A stretch of 64,000 nt of DNA, from assembly GCA_035700805.1 (NCBI GenBank), contig DASSOG010000046.1, positions 6,429 through 70,428 on the forward strand, written 5' to 3'. A program made the translations under genes and the position numbers. The notes below the pieces were generated by a model. It was not told where the DNA came from. It made no database searches and saw only the letters and a list, made by a program, of their open reading frames with translations. Shown piece by piece: positions 52,054 to 60,075 of the stretch. Numbering within the stretch: position 1 is the first letter of the stretch; the number at the start of each line of letters is the position of its first letter. The DNA comes from JAGWRI01 sp035700805. GTDB lineage: Bacteria; Gemmatimonadota; Gemmatimonadetes; Gemmatimonadales; Gemmatimonadaceae.

Positions 52054-53241
52054 TTGACCAGCCTTCCCGTGCGTGATCGCCATCCCTTCACATCCGAGTC
52101 CGTCACCGAGGGCCACCCCGACAAGGTGGCCGATGCCATTTCCGATGCGATCCTGGACAAGATCCTGAGTCGCGACGCCGATGCGCGGGTAGCCTGTGAG
52201 ACGCTGGTGACCACGGGCATGGCCCTGGTCGCGGGTGAGATCACGACGTCCACGTACGTCCACTTTCCCGACGTGGTGCGCGAAACCATCGGGGAAATTG
52301 GATACACGGATGCCGGCTACGGGTTCGACTGCCACACCTGTTCGGTGCTGAGCACCATCGATCGCCAGTCGCCGGACATCAAGCAGGGCGTGGATACCGG
52401 CGGCGCGGGTGACCAGGGGATGATGTTCGGGTACGCCACGGACGAGACGCGCGAACTGATGCCGACGCCGATCGTGATTGCCCACCGGCTCACGCGGGAG
52501 CTGGCGGCCCAGCGCAAGAGTGGCGCGCTGCCATGGCTCCGCCCCGATGGGAAATCGCAGGTCACGATCACGTATGAGGGCGACGTGCCGATTGCCGTGG
52601 ACACGGTGGTCATCTCCACGCAGCACGCGCCCGGCGTGTCCACCCGGCGCATCCGGAGCGACGTGATCGAGGCCGTGATCGAGCCCTCGCTGCCCAGGGC
52701 GCTGGTGAAGCGCCGGCCGAAGATCCACATCAATCCCACCGGCCGGTTCGTGGTGGGGGGACCGCAGGGCGACACCGGCCTCACGGGCCGGAAGATCATC
52801 GTGGATACCTACGGGGGCATGGGGCGCCACGGGGGCGGCGCGTTCAGCGGCAAGGACCCGTCCAAGGTGGACCGCTCGGGCTCCTATGCCGCGCGCTGGG
52901 TGGCCAAGAACATCGTGGCCGCGGGCCTGGCTCGACGGTGCGAGGTGCAACTGGCCTACGCGATCGGGGTGGCCGAACCGGTATCGGTGATGGTGGATAC
53001 CTTTGGCACCGGCACCGTGGGGGATGGTGCCATTCGGCGCGCGGTGGTAGACGTGTTTGACCTCACGCCGCGGGGCATCACGAAGGCGCTCGAGCTGCGG
53101 CGCCCCATCTTCCTGCCCACGGCCGCATACGGGCACTTTGGCCGGAAGCCGGCTTCGGTGAAGCGAGATGGAAAAGCCTATGCCACGTTCACCTGGGAGC
53201 GCACCGATCGCGCCGCGGCCCTCATGCGCGCCGTGCGGTGA
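52054..53241 (+). CDS. metK: S-adenosylmethionine synthetase
   Basis: A 395-residue enzyme making SAM from methionine and ATP. The ATP-binding FTSESVTEGHPDKVADAISD, the loop segment GAGDQGMMFGYATDET and the phosphate-binding GGAFSGKDPSKVDRSGSYA are intact. No ATG is available near the N terminus; TTG 52054 is used, with GTG 52069 an equally good start just before RHPFTSES. No Shine-Dalgarno sequence is visible. It has its own promoter candidate. Confidence 0.95.
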   Translation: MTSLPVRDRHPFTSESVTEGHPDKVADAISDAILDKILSRDADARVACETLVTTGMALVAGEITTSTYVHFPDVVRETIGEIGYTDAGYGFDCHTCSVLSTIDRQSPDIKQGVDTGGAGDQGMMFGYATDETRELMPTPIVIAHRLTRELAAQRKSGALPWLRPDGKSQVTITYEGDVPIAVDTVVISTQHAPGVSTRRIRSDVIEAVIEPSLPRALVKRRPKIHINPTGRFVVGGPQGDTGLTGRKIIVDTYGGMGRHGGGAFSGKDPSKVDRSGSYAARWVAKNIVAAGLARRCEVQLAYAIGVAEPVSVMVDTFGTGTVGDGAIRRAVVDVFDLTPRGITKALELRRPIFLPTAAYGHFGRKPASVKRDGKAYATFTWERTDRAAALMRAVR

Positions 53242-53257
53242 GGTGAGGGAGCGCGGC

Positions 53258-53764
53258 ATGATCGAGATGGTGGTGGCTCGGCTGGCCGTGGATGCCGCGA
53301 CGCACAACTACGTGGTCATCCTGCAGGAGCGCGACGGCGAACGCGTGCTCCCCATCTGGATCGGGCAGCCCGAGGCGGAATCCATCATCATCGAGATGCA
53401 CCACATTCCCCGGGCGCGCCCTTTGACGCACGACCTCTGCCGCAGCCTGATCCGTTCCCTGGGAGCCGAGCTCGAGCGAGTGGAGATCACGCGCATAGAA
53501 GAACGAACATACTTCGCCGAGTTGCAATTCCTGCGGGGTGGCGAGCGTGTGCGCGTGGACGCGCGGCCCTCGGACAGCATTGCCATCGCCCTCCGCGTGC
53601 AGGCCCCGATCTTTGCGGCTGAAGCGCTGCTCGTGGATGACGCCCAGAGCTGGGACCCGGCGCAGGCCCCCTCCGATCCCGCCGCCGAGGGCCTCTCGGC
53701 CGAGCGGCTCAAGGCCTACCTCGAGCGGCTGCGTCCCGAGGACTTTGGCAAGTTCAATCCGTGA
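53258..53764 (+). CDS. DUF151/bifunctional nuclease family protein
   Basis: A 168-residue protein of the BFN (DUF151) family. The core has VVILQERDGERVLPIWIGQPEA, a GAELERVEITRIEERTYFAEL segment and RPSDSIAIALRVQAPIFA; a UvrB/C-like tail region is replaced by SAERLKAYLERLRPEDFGKF. Some members have RNase and DNase activity in plants and Thermotoga, but most are untested. ATG 53258 has AGGTGAGGGAG upstream. It lies 16 bases after metK and overlaps the next start. Confidence 0.88.
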   Translation: MIEMVVARLAVDAATHNYVVILQERDGERVLPIWIGQPEAESIIIEMHHIPRARPLTHDLCRSLIRSLGAELERVEITRIEERTYFAELQFLRGGERVRVDARPSDSIAIALRVQAPIFAAEALLVDDAQSWDPAQAPSDPAAEGLSAERLKAYLERLRPEDFGKFNP

Positions 53765-54861
53765 GGGGCGAGGACATCACGCGCCGCAGGTTGAAGGCCT
53801 GCCGCATGCCGACCCTTGGCGCCGGGCTCGGGTTCGTGACCACTCCACTCACCGCGCTACTGCTGTGTGCCGCGCCGCTCGCAGCACAGGGCGGGGCAGG
53901 TATCACGACGCCGCCGGGGCAGCACCGTACCGCGACCGGCGTGGTGGTGCGCCCGGGCCCGGACAGCAGCCGAGTGCCAGTGGCGCGCCAGCTTGTGGTG
54001 CTGCACCGTGTGGGGCAGGATCATTCGGGTCCGCTGGATTCCACCGTGACGAATGCCCGCGGAGTGTACCATTTTACGTATGTCACCAGCGGGTCCGCGG
54101 ATGCCCTGTACTTTGCCTCCTCGAACGTGGCCGGCATCGCGTACTTCACGGCCCCATACAAGGTGCCATCGGTCACGAGCCCCGACGGCGACCTGATGGT
54201 GTTCGACACCACGTCGCGTGGTGCCGCGCTGCAATCGGTGGGGTGGCACCTGGTGGTGGCCGCGCCTGGCGTGGATGGGGTGCGTCAGGTGACCGAGGTG
54301 TTCGACCTCGCCAACAACGGCACCCGGACCCTGGTGGTGGGGGATAGCATCCGCCCGCTCTGGACGGGGCAACTGCCCGATGGGGCCAAGTCCCCCGTCG
54401 TGAGTGGCGGCGATATCGCGCCTGGCGGAACGGTGTTCAGCGATCGCGATGTCCGCCTGTTCGCGCCGGTGAGCCCCGGCGTCCACCAGCTCGCCGTGAC
54501 CTTCGGCCTGTCATCGTCGGCGTTTCCGCTGGAGGTCCCCTTTGCGCAAGGCGCGGCCGTGGTGGAACTGCTGGTCGAGGAGGAATCCGCCACGCCGGTG
54601 ATGGCCGGCCTCGTGCAGCAGGCCTCGGTCTCCACGCAGGGCCGCAACTTCAAGCGCTACCTCGCGCAGGATGCGCCCCCGGGTGCGGTGCTGCTGGTGC
54701 GTGTGGGCGATGCCGGCGGAGCGTCGCGCACGCGGTTTATTGCGGGCGTGGTGTTTGCCATGGCGGTGATCATGGCGCTCGCGCTCATTGCCACGCTCAT
54801 GCACCGGCGGCCAGCAGCGGCGGCCGGGGCGGGCTCCTCGCGGGAACCAGGAGCGTCATAG
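53761..54861 (+). CDS. Exported membrane-anchored protein with carboxypeptidase-regulatory-like domain
   Basis: A 366-residue protein. GTG 53761 overlaps the upstream stop; ATG 53806 is a possible later start nearer to the signal peptide (TPLTALLLCAAPLAAQ). Residues about 50-130 look like an Ig-type CarboxypepD_reg domain (GVVVRPGPDSSRVPVARQLV, STVTNARGVYHFTYVTSGS). A second beta domain follows. A single C-terminal membrane helix (FIAGVVFAMAVIMALALIAT) with basic HRR behind it anchors the protein. No enzyme motif is present. It ends the metK run; the cobalamin riboswitch promoter follows at once. Confidence 0.7.
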   Translation: MRGEDITRRRLKACRMPTLGAGLGFVTTPLTALLLCAAPLAAQGGAGITTPPGQHRTATGVVVRPGPDSSRVPVARQLVVLHRVGQDHSGPLDSTVTNARGVYHFTYVTSGSADALYFASSNVAGIAYFTAPYKVPSVTSPDGDLMVFDTTSRGAALQSVGWHLVVAAPGVDGVRQVTEVFDLANNGTRTLVVGDSIRPLWTGQLPDGAKSPVVSGGDIAPGGTVFSDRDVRLFAPVSPGVHQLAVTFGLSSSAFPLEVPFAQGAAVVELLVEEESATPVMAGLVQQASVSTQGRNFKRYLAQDAPPGAVLLVRVGDAGGASRTRFIAGVVFAMAVIMALALIATLMHRRPAAAAGAGSSREPGAS

Positions 54862-54869
54862 CGGGTGGC

Positions 54870-54898
54870 TTGCTGAATCCGGGCGGGGCCCGTAGATT
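54870..54898 (+). promoter_or_regulatory. Promoter of the cobalamin uptake operon
   Basis: TTGCTG at 54870-54875, exactly 17 bases, then TAGATT at 54893-54898. Transcription would start near 54905, directly before the riboswitch aptamer, which supports the call. Confidence 0.65.
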
Positions 54899-54909
54899 CG
54901 ACATTGACA

Positions 54910-55060
54910 ACTGAAGTACGCGAGTGCGGGATACGGAAACCGGTGCAATACCGGTGCGGCCCCGCCACTGTAACGGGTACAACGTCTGCCCAGCACGCCA
55001 CTGACTTCGGTCGGGAAGGCGGGCACGACGGCCCGGAGCCAGGAGACGACCAGCATTCGC
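54910..55060 (+). promoter_or_regulatory. Cobalamin (adenosylcobalamin) riboswitch aptamer
   Basis: Conserved blocks appear in order: GGTGCAATACCGG at 54942-54954, GCCCCGCCACTGTAAC at 54959-54974, and the B12 box AGCCAGGAGAC at 55037-55047. The variable P7-P11 region between them can fold into further stems. Family knowledge: adenosylcobalamin binding forms a kissing loop that represses the downstream genes. The downstream genes encode B12 uptake, as expected. Confidence 0.93.
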
Positions 55061-55073
55061 GCCACACTTGACG

Positions 55074-55089
55074 GTTCTCGGGGGAGGAC
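55074..55089 (+). promoter_or_regulatory. SD-sequestering hairpin, likely riboswitch expression platform
   Basis: GTTCTC at 55074-55079 can pair with GAGGAC at 55084-55089 (one G-T wobble, four-base loop). This hairpin buries the GGGGAGG ribosome binding site of the GTG at 55092. No terminator hairpin with a T-run is present, so control is more likely at translation initiation. Confidence 0.45.
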
Positions 55090-55091
55090 TC

Positions 55092-56060
55092 GTGGCGGCT
55101 CCGGCCTGGCGACGTCGTCGCCCCGGTGTTGCGGACATCCTGCCCCGGGCCATGGATGTCCGTTTGCGTTTGCAGCTGGTGTACGCCCTCCCACTTATTA
55201 TAATTCTCGCCTGCGCGCCGAACGATGCGCGTGGCGTGCGAGCGCATGGCGCCGTCATTGATGTGGACGCATTTGGCGACACGCTGCGTGGGCCGGCGCA
55301 GCCACCGCAGCGCATCGTCTCGCTCAACCCCACCACCACGGAAATCGTCTTCGCCATCGGCGCGGGCGCGCGCCTCGTGGGGCGGTCGCACTGGGATTCC
55401 TTTCCCGATTCCGCGCGGCTGGTGCCCGACCTTGGGCCAGCACTCGGTCCAAATATTGAAACCGTAATTGCCGCCCACCCTGACCTGGTGCTGCTGTACG
55501 CCAGTGCCGACGATGAACGTGCGGCCACTCGGCTCCACGATGCGGGAATTCCGGTCGCCGCGTTGCGCATCGATCGAATCGAGGGCTTTCGCACCGCCAC
55601 GCGCGACATCGGCGCGCTGCTCGGCGACTCCGCGCGCGCCGCGAATGTGGTGGACTCGGTCACGCGCACGCTGGACCGGGTGCGGGCCGCGACGCACGAC
55701 CTGCCGCGCCCCACCGTAGCCATGGTCACCTGGCAGCATCCCGTGATCGTCATCGGCGGCGGCAGCTTCATCAATGAATTGATAGAAGTGGCTGGGGGGC
55801 ACAATGTGTATGCGGACCTCGCATCCCCCTCGCCCACCGTGAGCCTCGAAGACCTGGTCCGCCGAGACCCCGACTTCCTGCTCGCCAGCCCAAAGGGCCG
55901 CGTGAACTTGGAGCGCGATCCACGCTGGCAGGCCGTGCGTGCGGTGCGCGAACACCACGTGCTCGTCATTGACACCACGATCGTGGGACGGCCGTCGCCC
56001 GTGATGGGACAGGCGGCGGCTTCACTCGCGGGGCTGCTGCACCCAGGAATCCAACCGTGA
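55092..56060 (+). CDS. btuF: Cobalamin-binding lipoprotein of the B12 ABC importer
   Basis: A 322-residue substrate-binding protein. GTG 55092 has GGGGAGG five bases upstream; ATG 55152 is an alternative that trims an Arg-rich n-region. Either way the lipoprotein signal is ALPLIIILAC. The class III binding-protein fold shows in PQRIVSLNPTTTEIVFAIGA, HPDLVLLYASADD and the second-lobe ELIEVAGGHNVYADL. It captures cobalamin or cobinamide in the periplasm and delivers it to BtuC. The riboswitch leader makes B12 the most likely ligand, although siderophore-binding relatives share the fold. The stop overlaps btuC. Confidence 0.88.
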   Translation: MAAPAWRRRRPGVADILPRAMDVRLRLQLVYALPLIIILACAPNDARGVRAHGAVIDVDAFGDTLRGPAQPPQRIVSLNPTTTEIVFAIGAGARLVGRSHWDSFPDSARLVPDLGPALGPNIETVIAAHPDLVLLYASADDERAATRLHDAGIPVAALRIDRIEGFRTATRDIGALLGDSARAANVVDSVTRTLDRVRAATHDLPRPTVAMVTWQHPVIVIGGGSFINELIEVAGGHNVYADLASPSPTVSLEDLVRRDPDFLLASPKGRVNLERDPRWQAVRAVREHHVLVIDTTIVGRPSPVMGQAAASLAGLLHPGIQP

Positions 56061-57034
56061 GCCGGCGTCGCGGCATCTGGTGGGCGGCCGCCATTGTGCT
56101 CGCCGCGCTTGCGGTGGCCTCCATCGGCCTGGGGAGCGTGCACATCGCACCGGCTGCCGTTCTGTCCGCGTTGGCGGGTGCCGGCGATCCGGGCACGGTC
56201 ACCATCGTTCGCGTATTGCGCCTGCCGCGCGTGGCCATGGCCATCCTGCTGGGTGCGGGGCTGGGTATGAGCGGCGCTTCGCTCCAGGGCGTCATGCGCA
56301 ATCCACTGGCGGAGCCGTACCTGCTGGGTGTGTCGGGCGGCGCGGCCGTGGGCGCGGTGATCGCCGTACTCGTAGGAGCACCCGCGGTGCTCGTCCCCAT
56401 TGCCGCGTTCATCGGCGCCGTGCTGGCCGTGGCCGTGGCGTTCTTTGTGGCCCACGCCACGCCCGGCGGAGGCGACGTGCGTGTGCTGCTCATGGCGGGT
56501 GTGATCGTGGGCGCGTTCGCCAACGCCGCTATCATGCTTCTGCTGGCCAACGCGGACCCCGCTGCCATGCGCGGCGCACTCTGGTGGATGATGGGTTCGG
56601 TGGCCGCGGCCACGTGGGCGCAGAACGGATGGCTGGCGTTTTACGTGCTTGCCGGCGGCGCGCTGCTGGTGGCGTGGGCGCGCGAGATTGATATCCTGAC
56701 GCTGGGCGAAGACGCCGCGGCGTCGCTGGGGCTGGACGCCGACCGGGCATCGCGTCGCGTGTACCTGATGGCGTCGCTCGTGGCCGCGGCCACGGTGGCA
56801 GCGGCCGGACTCGTGGGCTTCGTCGGCCTCGTGGTGCCGCATATTGCAAGACGTATGGGCGCCAGCGCGAGCCGAGCCGTGATTCTGGGCAGCGCGCTCA
56901 TCGGCGCGGCCCTGGTGGTCGGCTCCGACCTCATCGCGCGTACGGCGCTGCCCCCCGCGGAACTGCCGCTCGGCGCGGTGACTGCCGTCATCGGAGTGCC
57001 GTTTTTCCTGATTCAGTTGCGGCGGCTCCGATGA
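56057..57034 (+). CDS. btuC: Cobalamin ABC transporter permease (FecCD family)
   Basis: A 325-residue inner-membrane permease with about ten hydrophobic segments. Hallmarks are RLPRVAMAILLGAGLGMSGASL and QGVMRNPLAEPYLLGVSGGAAVG, and near the C terminus the coupling-helix segment GFVGLVVPHIARRMGASASR, which contacts the ATPase. Length matches BtuC/FhuB-type half-permeases that act as homodimers. GTG 56057 and the stop overlap the neighbouring genes by four bases each. Confidence 0.93.
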   Translation: MSRRRGIWWAAAIVLAALAVASIGLGSVHIAPAAVLSALAGAGDPGTVTIVRVLRLPRVAMAILLGAGLGMSGASLQGVMRNPLAEPYLLGVSGGAAVGAVIAVLVGAPAVLVPIAAFIGAVLAVAVAFFVAHATPGGGDVRVLLMAGVIVGAFANAAIMLLLANADPAAMRGALWWMMGSVAAATWAQNGWLAFYVLAGGALLVAWAREIDILTLGEDAAASLGLDADRASRRVYLMASLVAAATVAAAGLVGFVGLVVPHIARRMGASASRAVILGSALIGAALVVGSDLIARTALPPAELPLGAVTAVIGVPFFLIQLRRLR

Positions 57035-57852
57035 TCGCCTTCCAGGGAGTGTCCGTTCGCTATGCCGATGCGCCGCGCGACGCGGCTCACGACGTGACCT
57101 TCACGACGGAACGTGGCCGCATGACCGCGCTCGTCGGCCCAAACGGCAGCGGAAAGAGCACGTTGGTGCGTGCGTTGCTCGGCCGGCAGAAGCTGACCGC
57201 CGGCCGCATCACGATTGACGGTGCGCCGCTGGCATCGCTGGCCCGCGCCCAAGTGGCTCGGCGCATCGCGGTGGTGACCCAGCGCGAGGAGCTCTCGTTC
57301 CCGACCCCCGTCTCGGACTACGTGGCCCTGGGTCGCTTTCCGCATCGCGGTGCGTGGCGGAGCGCGGGCGCCGAAGATCGAGCCGCCGTGGCGCGGGCCG
57401 TCGAACTGTCCGGAATCGGCCCGCTACTGGAGCGCAGCGTGGATACGCTTTCCGGTGGCGAATGGCAGCGGGCGCGCATTGCGCGGGCGCTGGCGCAGGG
57501 AGGGGAGGCCATGGTGCTGGACGAACCCACCACGTACCTGGATATCGCGCACGAAATGGAAGCATTCGAATTGCTCAGCCGCCTCGTACGCGAGGGGATG
57601 GCTGTGCTGCTGGTGAGCCACCAACTGAACCTTGTGGCTCGATTTGCCGACATGCTGGTGCTGCTGCACGACGGGCGTGTGGCGGCGTCGGGGATACCCG
57701 ACGACGTCATGCGGGGCGCGGTGCTCGAGCGCGTGTACGGGTGGCCACTCGTAGTCACGCGCGATCCCGCCGTGGGCGCACCAGCGCTCGTTCCGCTGCG
57801 CGGAGCGCCGCGTCGCGATTCCACGTTGAACCCTTCATCCCACATCCCATGA
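57031..57852 (+). CDS. btuD: Cobalamin ABC transporter ATPase
   Basis: A 273-residue ABC ATPase driving B12 import. Walker A is VGPNGSGKSTLVR, the Q-loop lies in RIAVVTQREELSFP, the signature is TLSGGEWQRARIARAL, Walker B is AMVLDEPTTYLDI and the switch His is in LLVSHQLNL. About 30 C-terminal residues after the ATPase core are unremarkable. ATG 57031 overlaps btuC, and the stop overlaps the receptor gene start. Confidence 0.94.
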   Translation: MIAFQGVSVRYADAPRDAAHDVTFTTERGRMTALVGPNGSGKSTLVRALLGRQKLTAGRITIDGAPLASLARAQVARRIAVVTQREELSFPTPVSDYVALGRFPHRGAWRSAGAEDRAAVARAVELSGIGPLLERSVDTLSGGEWQRARIARALAQGGEAMVLDEPTTYLDIAHEMEAFELLSRLVREGMAVLLVSHQLNLVARFADMLVLLHDGRVAASGIPDDVMRGAVLERVYGWPLVVTRDPAVGAPALVPLRGAPRRDSTLNPSSHIP

Positions 57853-59834
57853 ATCGCAACATTGTTCGAGTGCTGCTAGCCGCCGTGGCCACGCCGGCTC
57901 TCCTGGCTGCCCAACAGCGCGACACCGTGCGAACCGCCCAGCGCACGGATACCGCCCGCATTGCGCCGGTGGTCACCACGGCCACGCGGACCCCCATCCC
58001 GGCGCGCGATGTGCCGGCCTCGGTCACCGTCGTCAGCGGCGCGCAACTGCGCACGCTTGGCATTACCTCGGTGGCCGATGCCCTGGCCGGCACACCAAGT
58101 GCCATGATCACGCAGAGTGGGTCGTTCGGGGGGCAGACGTCGCTGTTCCTGCGCGGCGGCGAGAGCAAGTATGTGAAGGTGCTCATTGACGGGGTGCCCG
58201 TGAATGACCCAGGTGGCAGCTTCGACTTCGGGGCACTCAGCACGGACAACGTGGATCATATTGAAGTGCTGCGTGGGCCGGCGAGCGTGCTGTACGGGGC
58301 CGACGCCGTCACCGGCGTGGTGTCCATCGTGACGCGACGCGGGCGTACGCCGCCCAGCATCACTGCGGAGTTGCGTGGGGGTACGTATCATACCGGCGAT
58401 GCATCGGTGGCGCTGCGGGGCGGCGTGCCCGTGAACGGCAGCGGCAGCGCGGACTATTCACTGTCCGCGTCGCGACATGAAACCGACGGGGTGTATGCGT
58501 TCAATAATCGATTCACCGAGACCGTGGTAAGCGGGCGCGCGGACTTCTCGCCCAGCGAGCGGGACAGCCTTGGTATCAGCGCAAGGTATGCCGATTCGCG
58601 CTATCACTATCCCACGAACAGCGGCGGCACGATTGTGGACAGCAATGCGTTCAACGCCGGGGACCGCATAGTGCTCGGGGCGTCCTACACTCACGCCTTC
58701 TCGCAGGTGAGCTCGCTGCAGGTGAATTTGGCGTCAAACGGCACTACCGGTGGCACCACCGACCGGCCGGATACCACGGGCGGAAGCCTGTATCTCTCGC
58801 TGGACGACGTACGCCGCTACAGCGCCGAGGCGCGGCTCAACCTCCGCGACCCTCGGGGCCGGGGCATGGTGACGCTCGGCGTCTCGGCGGACGCGGCTGA
58901 TCAAAATTCGCAGTCGCAGAGCCTGGCGTCTGGCTTCACCTTCAACTCCACCTTCGATGCCTATCGCCGCAACCGGGCGGCGTACGCACAACTGCTCTGG
59001 ACCGGCGTACCGGGTGTCACGGCGGTGGTTGGTGCGCGCGTGGACGACAATGAGGCTTTTGGGACCTTTGGCACCTATCGCGCGGCCGTGAACTACCTCG
59101 CGGGTACCGGCACTCGGCTTCGGGCCAGCGTTGGCACCGCGTTCCGCGCACCCACGTTTTTTGAGAACTTCTCTACCGGGTTCGTCACAGGCAACCCGAC
59201 GCTCCATCCGGCCCACACGCTGAGTTGGGAGGCCGGGGCCGAGCAGTCGCTGGCAGGAGGGCGCGCCACGGCGGGCGTGACGGCGTTCTTTCAGACCTTC
59301 CGTGACATGATTGACTACGCCGGCGGCACGACGGCGTGCGGTTACAGCTATTGCAATGTCGCGCGCGCCGGGGCGTCAGGCGTGGAATACTCGCTCTCCG
59401 CGTCGCCCACCAGCTACCTGTCTGCTACGGCCAGCTTCACCCACTTGCAGACGCGCGTGTTGACCGCGGGGTTCGACACCACAGGCAACGGGCTCTACCA
59501 TTTGGGTGAGCAACTCATCCGGCGTCCCACCACCAGTTGGAACGCGCTGGTGCGTGCCGGAACGGCGGTGCGGGGTACGGTGGACCTGCGTCTCATGTAC
59601 GTTGGGCGGCGGGCGGACCGGGATTACCGTGCGTATCCCGCTGTGCCCGTCACGATGCCGGGGTACTTGCGCGTTGACCTGAGCGCCGTGTATCCGCTGA
59701 GGTCGCTGTCGGGCTTCGAGGCTGCAACGCTGACCCTGCGGGTGCAGAATCTGACCGGCACCACCTACCAGTCGGTGTTCAACTTTTTGGCGCCGGGCCG
59801 GATGATTCTGGGCGGGGTGCGGGTGAGGATGTAG
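57849..59834 (+). CDS. btuB: TonB-dependent outer-membrane receptor, BtuB-like
   Basis: A 661-residue outer-membrane receptor. The signal peptide is IVRVLLAAVATPALLAAQQ. A TonB-box-like APVVTTATRTP precedes the plug domain with TSLFLRGGESKYVKVLIDG, VNDPGGSFDFGALSTDNVDH and IEVLRGPASVLYGADAVTGV. A 22-strand barrel follows, ending GRMILGGVRVRM. Size (BtuB of E. coli is about 600 mature residues) and its place behind the cobalamin riboswitch and btuFCD indicate cobalamin uptake across the outer membrane. It closes the operon; the 166 bases after it hold no gene. Confidence 0.9.
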   Translation: MNRNIVRVLLAAVATPALLAAQQRDTVRTAQRTDTARIAPVVTTATRTPIPARDVPASVTVVSGAQLRTLGITSVADALAGTPSAMITQSGSFGGQTSLFLRGGESKYVKVLIDGVPVNDPGGSFDFGALSTDNVDHIEVLRGPASVLYGADAVTGVVSIVTRRGRTPPSITAELRGGTYHTGDASVALRGGVPVNGSGSADYSLSASRHETDGVYAFNNRFTETVVSGRADFSPSERDSLGISARYADSRYHYPTNSGGTIVDSNAFNAGDRIVLGASYTHAFSQVSSLQVNLASNGTTGGTTDRPDTTGGSLYLSLDDVRRYSAEARLNLRDPRGRGMVTLGVSADAADQNSQSQSLASGFTFNSTFDAYRRNRAAYAQLLWTGVPGVTAVVGARVDDNEAFGTFGTYRAAVNYLAGTGTRLRASVGTAFRAPTFFENFSTGFVTGNPTLHPAHTLSWEAGAEQSLAGGRATAGVTAFFQTFRDMIDYAGGTTACGYSYCNVARAGASGVEYSLSASPTSYLSATASFTHLQTRVLTAGFDTTGNGLYHLGEQLIRRPTTSWNALVRAGTAVRGTVDLRLMYVGRRADRDYRAYPAVPVTMPGYLRVDLSAVYPLRSLSGFEAATLTLRVQNLTGTTYQSVFNFLAPGRMILGGVRVRM

Positions 59835-60000
59835 CGGCAGGGAAAGTGCACGGGTGGGTGAGTCCCAGTTGCCGGTGAGGTCTTGCGGCCCTAAAAATAG
59901 CACTGTACTGTATTTGAAGCCTGCAATCGGACGACGATGCCTGATTGAGCGCCAGCGAAGATCTACCCATTCGGATGCTGCAGCGTTTCAAGGAGTTGCC
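59835..60000. other. Intergenic region upstream of the repeat-controlled sigma gene
   Basis: No gene is visible. A weak promoter pair, TTGCGG at 59883-59888 and TACTGT at 59906-59911 with a 17-base spacer, is the only candidate, in an AT-richer patch (CTAAAAATAG). AAGGAG at 59990-59995 is the ribosome binding site of the leader ORF that starts at 60001. Confidence 0.35.
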
Positions 60001-60075
60001 ATGTCTCGTCACCCACCCACCCACCCACCCACCCACCGTTCCTCCTGCAAGTGCCGAGGAGCGCATGGGCGATGA
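60001..60075 (+). CDS. 24-codon leader ORF containing the ACCC repeat
   Basis: ATG 60001 has a consensus AAGGAG five bases upstream. The peptide (MSRHPPTHPPTHRSSCKCRG, then AHGR) is encoded mostly by the tetranucleotide repeat and ends at TGA 60073-60075, just past the ATG of the sigma-like gene at 60065. Removal of one repeat unit would put this start in frame with the sigma-like gene, so the leader may be the regulated N terminus of that protein. Confidence 0.4.
   Translation: MSRHPPTHPPTHRSSCKCRGAHGR
60011..60037 (+). repeat. Tetranucleotide simple sequence repeat (ACCC)6 plus ACC
   Basis: Six perfect ACCC units followed by ACC, 27 bases. No other simple repeat of this length was noticed in the window. 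It lies between a strong ribosome binding site/ATG and the sigma-like coding sequence, where slippage would change the reading frame. Confidence 0.95.
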
